Source: Bactrocera neohumeralis (taxonomy: Eukaryota; Arthropoda; Insecta; Diptera; Tephritidae). Taken from it: 64,000 nucleotides of DNA. The DNA lies in assembly GCF_024586455.1 (NCBI RefSeq), contig NC_065922.1:29012089-29076088 (forward strand), given 5' to 3'. Shown one piece after another: positions 57,791-64,000 of this stretch. The position numbers were made by a program, and so were the translations under genes. Numbering within the stretch: position 1 is the first letter of the stretch; the number at the start of each line of letters is the position of its first letter. The notes beneath the pieces are model-generated. The model searched no databases and was not told the DNA's origin. It saw only the letters and a program-made list of their open reading frames with translations.

Positions 57791-58912
57791 TATTGAATAG
57801 ACGATCTCCCAGTTAATGTGGTGATTAATTGTAACTGCTGTAACTTCAAAATTGCTGAAAATTATTTCCTTTCTGAAACAATCGTTGAGATTTTTAGGGT
57901 ACCGAAACCAGCGCCCATCTCAACCTTAACACACTTGTATTGGAAATCACTTTTATTCCAAAAGAGTTGCCCACATTCGGTAGGGTCCCTTTCTAGGTAT
58001 AAAGTTTTACTATAAAAATCTTTTAAATATCGGTCTGTATATCCATACATAAATCTCTAAATCCCAAAGGATTATTTCTGAAACATAAGTAAGCTTGGAA
58101 AAGCCCACGCAATACATGCTATCCGTCACGTTCGGCCATACGTTGCAATAAATATGAGGCGAACGACTAAGCCTTTCTTAAACGCAACGCGCTAAGGCCA
58201 TAAAATAGCATTCTTAACACATTTCGCCTATCTTGCCTCCTTTCATTGTGGCTGACAGAAATTAAAATGTCAAAGACACGCGAGGTGCACCGCATGACAT
58301 GGCGGGCGTGCTCCTCTTGCTACCCGCACATTTCTCTTGTTTTCGGCAAAAGCCTGCATTGCCACAGTCAAATCCTTTTGCTGCGCTCATCTATTTCCGC
58401 CGAACTTTTCTTTCCGCCCATATGTGTGTGTGCGCGCGCGCCGTTGCCTGTGTGTGGGGCACGCATTCATCCTTGTGCTTGCCACACAGCTGCCGATAGT
58501 GGTCGTGTGCCGTATATCAGCCGCAACACACGTAAGTCCTTGAAAATTGTGTGTGACACCAGATGAGGCACGGAAAGAAAAGGGCGCCGGGCATCGCCGT
58601 AGCTATTACCTTTATCGCAATTTTGCTGAATTTTGTTGTTGCTGGCTTTTTGGTGCCCATTATACGTTTTAATTTTGTTTGTTTGTCGCTTTTGTGTTGC
58701 TCGTTTGCATCTCACTTGCCTTTTGTGGCGCTTTCTATAGCTGCGCTGGGACGCGCTTGAGCTGCGAATGAATGCATTTGGAGAAGCGCGGCATTGGGGG
58801 CAACAGAGGTATCAGTGGTAGCGGCTTCGGCTATTGTCAGCTTTACGAAAATTTGTTGCAATTCACATGGGCGCTGTGGCAGCATGTAAAGAGGAGTATG
58901 CATGCGCATTTA

Positions 58913-58955
<43 letters not shown>

Positions 58956-60390
58956 GCGTATATGCGTACATGTGTGCCTGTCGGTCTATAGCTGTTATAT
59001 AATGCGGTCGCTATTTTAATATTTGCCATTACAACCTGCTTACCTTGACGGTAGGCAGCTGCACGCTGCAGCCGGTGGCATACTTTTAGGCGCACAAAGG
59101 CGCTCACTGCCACTACATCACATCTTTGGCATTAACTGACAATTTGCCTTCATGACAAATTGTTTTTCAAACAAAATTTAATTGCAATTTGTCTACTTCG
59201 CCAGCGCAGCGCGACCGCAGTTCGTATATGTGCCACAAATGCGCACACACACACACACGTACACAAAGTTTTTGCTTCAATTCAGGCAGTGAAGTGTTGT
59301 AGCGTTTTCAGTGCGCGCTTTCATGTTAAACGTGTTGAAAATTCCACTTGCTTTCGCTGCTGCTGTGCTCTTTTCCTCCTCTTGTTCACCTCTTCTTTTG
59401 CCCGCTTTCCTTTTGCTGCATTTTATTATTTGCTTAAATTTTTCTTTGCAACAATTGAAAAGTTTGCGCTTCTTCGTCGCTTCTACCGCCATTGATGGGC
59501 CAGTTGCGCGCCGTAACCTCTTCCATTGCGTCGCTACTGTAGTTTCTTTTGCTTCATCTTCCAGCAGTCGCATTGCACTTTGTCTGCTTTTAGGCGCTTG
59601 CCTGCATTCGCTGCTGGCGCAGTGGTATCGTGTATAGCTGTGTGCGCGTTTGCGCGTTTGCGCTGGCAATCAGTAAATTTCGCTTCAATTGAATTGTTTG
59701 AAACGACAGCGACAACGCTGACGCCAACAGCCGACAAACTATTTGCATAGTTGTACATAAATTCTTGCGCCAAGAAAGTTTTCGCTGGCAAAGAAAACCA
59801 AAAAAACAAAGAAAAGAAAACGCTAGCGCCTTTTTAGCTCAACTGAATGTGAAAATAAAATTTAGCCAGCGGAAAAGTGTATTGTTCAACGCATTGATGC
59901 TGCCTTTTGGTTTTCGTGAAGAAATTCGGATTTTTAGACGCATATTTGGCTTTTAAGGGAAGAACAAGCGTTTCGCGTTGCTTTTCGGTTTTCTTTTTAG
60001 TTTCGGAACAATATATATCTTAGAGGAAAATATATGTTTTAAAGCCTTCTGACGATTGTGTATATTATTATTTAATTGCAGTGTATCTCTGAAATTTAAC
60101 TGCGTTCAATTTTTGAAAAAAGTATTGATTTTAAAAAAGCAATGAAATTTTCGGAAAGCTATCTTAGTGTTATCGCATTCTGACCGGTTTAGTGTAAATG
60201 AATCCATACGTGGATTTAACTTAAAATTTTAGAAAAATATTTTTGGTAATGACTTTTCCGAAGCGCAAGGCAATAAATCTGAAGTTCTTCTGAACCGCTT
60301 TATTAGAAATTTAGCAGGAATTTCCTCTACGTACCCTCTTTTATATTAGATTTCAGTAGCCATTTTCGGGTGAGGACATCCTTAAAAGTG
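57791..60390. other. GC-richer non-repeat island; candidate host leader or regulatory DNA
   Basis: 58230-59800 is the most GC-rich and least transposon-like part of the window. It has CG-containing words (TGTGTGCGCGCGCGCCG near 58428) and long open frames on both strands at once (for example 58246-58566 plus, 59277-59669 minus). None has a domain; overlapping frames on both strands reflect base composition. The minus-strand frame at 59277-59669 is Lys/Glu/Ala-rich. A (TA)n tract lies at about 58915-58948. I do not call a coding gene. Confidence 0.35.
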
Positions 60391-60394
60391 AATG

Positions 60395-60650
60395 GAGAAA
60401 CGGTTTAGTAGTGGATGCTGTTACAAGCTCTTTCTATATCGACGACTCCAAAAATGATTGCGGAGTAGGGACAGGCTTATACTCCAATGATTCTCTCTAA
60501 GCAGCTTCTAAACTCAGCCAGCATTTCTCCAGAGAAAGTACTAGGTATAAAGAAGGCCTATGGTTTTTGTTGTGAACTTAAATATGTACAACACTGGATT
60601 TCAGTATTCATAGTTGTCAACCCTGACAGTTTGTAAAACTTTGTGAAACG
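60395..60650 (+). mobile_element. LOA/R1-like LINE, RNase H fragment
   Basis: SSFYIDDSKNDCGVGTGLYS at about 60430-60490 is the start of RNase H (YTDGSK-----G-GVY; here the G of DGSK is D). SPEKVLGIKKAYGFCCELK (about 60530-60585) matches the helix following DS-AAI-AL--. Only these two blocks remain, joined to an RTE-like LINE on the right. Confidence 0.7.
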
Positions 60651-60679
60651 CAACTTCCTTCTTCTGGATTGCGCTACCG

Positions 60680-61385
60680 TTGAGTACAGACAGTCTCGGA
60701 TGAGAGAAACAGTCGTCGGACTCGCGACTTGGCTCTCACGTCACTGTTGACAGTCATAACCTTGAAGTTGTAGATAGTTTCGTATATTTGGAAAGCAGCA
60801 TAAACACCAGCAACAACGTCAGCCTGGAAATCCAACGCAGGATTGCTCTTGCCAACAGGTGTTACTTCGGACTGATTAGACAATTGAAAAGTAAAGTCCT
60901 CTCTCGAGGAACAAAAGCCAAACTCTATAAGTCGCTCATAATTCCCGTCCTGCTATATGGTGCAGAGTCTTGGACGATGACAACAACTGATGAGTGGACG
61001 TTGCGAGTTTTCGAAAGAAAGTTCTGCGAAAGATTTATGGTCCTTTGCGCGTTGGCCACGGCGAATATCGCATTCGATGGAACGATGAGATGTACGAGAT
61101 ATACGACGACATTGACATAGTTCAGCGAATTAAAAGACAGCGGCTACGCTGGCTAGGTCATGTTGCCCGAATGGACGAAAACACTTCAGCTCTGACGCAG
61201 TACCCGCCGGGGGAAGCAGAGGAAGAGGAAAATCTCCACCCCGTGGAAGGACCAAGTGGAGAAGGACCTGGCTTCGCTTGGAATATCCAATTGGCGCCAC
61301 GTAGCGAAAAGAAGAAACGACTGGCGCGCTGTTGTTAACTGGGCTATAATAGCGTAAGCGGTGTCTACGCCAGTACAGAAGAAGA
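60680..61385 (+). mobile_element. RTE-like LINE, RT C-terminus and 3' tail
   Basis: The best-preserved copy of this LINE here. RRIALANRCYFGLIRQLKSK (about 60835-60895), VLSRGTKAKLYKSLIIPVLL (60897-60955), YGAESWTMTTTDEWTLRVFE (60956-61015), then after a frameshift RKVLRKIYGPLRVGHGEYRI, WNDEMYEIYDDIDIVQRIKR (about 61075-61135) and QRLRWLGHVARMDENTSAL (61138-61195). It ends with a SGEGPGFAWN block, RCC stop, and the tail TATAATAGCGTAAGCGG, TGTCTACGCCAGTACAG, AAGAAGAAACAC. Frame changes near 61015 and 61200 show that it is dead. Confidence 0.88.
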
Positions 61386-62995
61386 AACACAAACACAACA
61401 GTTTTCTATTGAATAACCACGGGAGGATATAGAAAACAAGCCAGGCGGCATTGCTGGCCTTGCCGACGCCACAGATAAATTCAGGGCAGACTGTAAGCTT
61501 GCAGATAGATCGACTACATATATACTATACCCACTATCAAGAGAGAGCTTTATGCGCAAATTGAACAAATAGTTCAGAACAGATGGCAATCAATAATGAA
61601 TTACTTGATAACGAAGTATGCAGGGCCAGGTATGATAATACTAGAACTAAGAGTACTAAGAAAATGGGTTAAAATGGTTCTGAGTTATAATAATGTTTGC
61701 AGTAGTTACAAGCAAGAAAGGAATATGGAGACGGGTTCCCTCTTTTCTCCAGAATACATTAGAAGCTATGCAGTGCTACAGTTAAACAGGAAAACACTTC
61801 TACCCACTTACTTGCACCCGCTTATGGTGGAAAGTGATAATTAATACACATTTTTTACTTAAACTGTTTTTAAAAGGAAGGAAAAGTTAAAAAACTACTA
61901 CTAAAAGTACTAAAAATGTTGATAATTTTTTAAGAAGCCGGCATCTTGCCAGAAAATTAAAAATAACATGATTTCAGAAGGCCAGAAGAGGGGAAAACTG
62001 TGACAATAGGAGCATGCCTGTTTTTCTTTCCCCGGCTTCAGCAACATTGCGAAATTTATTCGAGTTCTTTTTACCAAGCGTCAAAAAATGTCAGAAATTC
62101 AGGTCTCTTGTTCATCTGAAAAAACACGTATGAACAAAATTTTATTTAAGTGTGGAAGCTCTTTAGTTAACAGCTCTTTCCCCTTGGTGGCGCAATAATC
62201 TTTTCACTTCTCATTCAATATTGAATGGAGTCGGACCTTGGCAGTCCGTTTTTCGAAAATACAAAATGTGTTATGCATCACTCGATATATAAGTTACGAC
62301 TTAAGCCTTTTCGAAAAGTAAGTCCCTGCAGCATGATATAAATAATGCTTTATTTTTTTCACTATTTTTGTTATCAAAGAACACATATGAAACCGTATAA
62401 TACATCTTAAGTTATGAAATGATCGGTATTTATTATGTCAAAAATTTACTAATATTCCATTGCAATGAGAGTTTGAACAACATTTAGTAACAAATCTTGT
62501 TATAACGCCGTGGTATAAATGTGAAACGGTCAAATTGGAATTTTAACCAACTTACTTCCTTTAACACATATTCAAATTGTATTTATGGAAAATTTCAATT
62601 GAAGTTGATAAGTAATTGAAAATTAATATACGACTACTCTGACTAAAAATAAGACAAACAAATTGGGTGATCTATGAAATAGATCATATGTTTTGTGTTT
62701 ACTCCGATTATCCTTTTTTTCACAATAAAACTGAAATTATAAAGGTTTTTCGCTCTCTATTTTCGATTTTTGTAATACAAAATTAAAATACTGATTAAAG
62801 ATAAGCGAGAACAAATCTTACAAAATCATTAGAAGTTTCATCAATTATTAGTAGAAATATATCCAAAATCGATCTTATATATGGGGCAGCAAAATCACTA
62901 TTGTTTATTAAAGCGGAAGTGAAATGAAATAGTGTTGTAATTTTCAATATATGTCTAACTAATTATACCCTTAGGAGCAGAGTATCAAAGAAGAA
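61386..62995. other. No recognisable gene
   Basis: 61400-61850 has open frames (61596-61844) without a known domain and may be decayed retroelement sequence. 61850-62995 is AT-rich with nothing recognisable. Confidence 0.3.
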
Positions 62996-62999
62996 TCGA

Positions 63000-63775
63000 T
63001 TTAACAGGCTGCTGTGGAGCGTAGTATCGATGAAGACCCGAATGAGTCCATTCGCCATCGCGCGCAACAATTGGAGCTGTGCCCATTCATTTCAAGGAAG
63101 ATTTTGCGGAAGGTTCTTCGTTTGTGTGCTTACAAAATTCAATTCGTGTAAGAATTGAGAAGCGCGTCGCACGCTCGGTACGAGGGCACAAATTGAGATG
63201 GCCATCGAACCCGATTTTCACAAGAGTATTTTGTTGAGCGATGATGGTCACTTTTGGGTTGAATGGGTTCGGTAGTAACCGTTGCATTCGGTGTCTTTTG
63301 TTGAGACGCCTTTGTATCCTCAAAAAGTCATTGTTTAGGGGCAAAGGCACCCATTGGTTCATATTTTTCCAAAACCGAAGGTGGACATCATGTTGCTGCC
63401 ATTTGGGAACGCTAAAGAACTGTGAATAAAATTGTTTTCGTGTCTGAATTGGTAGATGTAGACCTTTTTTGATTACAACCAAACGGCAGAATATGCCATA
63501 GCGTCAACAAAACCATTAATTTATTGAACGAAATTTTTTGGGGATCGTGCGACTATTCTTTGTTAAGTTCTGTAGAGAAGCGACTCTGCGAAAGCTTCTG
63601 GCGAGTAAACATTGTCCTAACAAATTTTACAAACCAATTTTGGCATTGATGTTCGGTCAACACATCTTCTTTGTACAACTCGCATAATATCCGCCTGAAT
63701 TGAACTGCATTTTTACCCTTTTGAAAATTTGTCGAAAATGCTGTTTCCGTTCATTCAACTTCGATAGGGCACCAA
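63000..63775 (+). mobile_element. IS630-like DUF4817-type transposase relic
   Basis: AAVERSIDEDPNESIRHRAQ (about 63002-63065) and QLELCPFISRKILRKVLRLC (63066-63130) match the second helix-turn-helix of this family (SV-E-P--SI-RR-QQLG-S--T--RIL-KDL-L). Further pieces are HFWVEWVR (first catalytic block, frame-shifted, about 63247-63275), GGHHVAAIWER, a TINLLNEIFWGSCDYS block (about 63510-63565; normally TI-LL-E-FG-RIIS) and a C-terminal piece. Many stops. No inverted ends are identified. Confidence 0.72.
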
Positions 63776-64000
63776 ATACAAACTATTCAAGAAAATTTAA
63801 AAAAAAAATATTAACTAACCTTATTACTACTGTTTAAATATATAACGGTAAAGCGGTTAAGATTAAAGTTGGTTACGAGGAATTTCAATAAGAACAGCTA
63901 TTGTCTTCAAACGAATGTACTTAGTGGACGACCCAATACTAGTCAACATGGCACATGATTTTCAACATCACATTTTTTCAATAAATTTGGTAAACTTCGA
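63776..64000. other. No recognisable feature
   Basis: AT-rich sequence up to the end of the window. Confidence 0.3.

Noticed and set aside
58246..58566. Overlapping plus-strand frames in the GC-rich island
   Set aside because: Three frames are open at once and give low-complexity Cys/Leu/Ser-rich peptides; this is a composition effect, not a gene.
59277..59669. 130-codon Lys/Glu-rich minus-strand frame as a coding exon
   Set aside because: It overlaps long open frames on the plus strand, has no domain or splice context, and is explained by local composition.

Overview
The window is eukaryotic, AT-rich, gene-poor DNA from a higher fly. The best fit is a tephritid fruit fly (Bactrocera/Zeugodacus/Ceratitis group). 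This is inferred from the mix of decayed Tc1/mariner relics, LINE fragments and dispersed repeats, plus many CA/TG, CAA/GTT and TA microsatellites. There are no operons, bacterial ribosome sites, tRNA or rRNA genes, or CRISPR arrays. I found no host protein-coding gene that can be supported. The window reads as a long intergenic or intronic stretch packed with dead transposable elements, with islands of non-repeat DNA between them that may be regulatory or untranslated sequence.

Layout. 1-2267 nothing recognisable. 2268-4450 nested IS630/mariner relics. 4455-5275 LINE 3' end and a dispersed repeat (family A). 5276-6240 non-repeat. 6241-7290 dispersed repeat (family B). 9007-9576 a MITE with long inverted ends. 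9770-13165 mariner relics on both strands. 14430-15655 LINE 3' fragments. 15656-17668 microsatellite-rich single-copy-like DNA. 17669-18990 LINE tail micro-insertion, mariner and a mosaic. 20440-22260 mariner and LINE relics. 22261-23945 non-repeat. 23950-28345 four more relics. 29788-31015 the most complete mariner. 31795-34940 repeat A, LINE and IS630 elements. 36211-37294 a composite element. 38295-40960 mariner, LINE and repeat B. 42540-46235 LINEs with a minisatellite. 48026-49815 mariner, MITE and repeat. 50950-55112 LINE, repeat E, IS630 and mariner. 56445-57085 a large minisatellite. 57791-60390 GC-richer non-repeat island. 60395-61385 LINEs. 63000-63775 an IS630 relic.

Families. Mariner M1 has ends beginning CTRTGARCAAAAA. 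Mariner M2 is cecropia/Hsmar1-like, with ends TTGGKWAGTCGAAAAAG. Mariner M3 has ends containing AAACAGGACT. A fourth group is an IS630-like, DUF4817-type transposase. LINEs are of two main types: an RTE-like one ending in a conserved tail (GTAAGCGGTGTCTACGCCA) and a LOA/R1-like one with an RNase H domain. All coding copies carry stops and frameshifts, so none looks active.

Most interesting: a degenerate ~30-bp minisatellite whose units combine a forkhead-type core (TGTAAACAAA) with an IR1 nuclear-receptor palindrome (AGGTCANTGACCT); two short mariner derivatives that share one deletion junction and so were amplified as a MITE; and LINE insertions of only 39 and 50 bp, each flanked by perfect target-site duplications.
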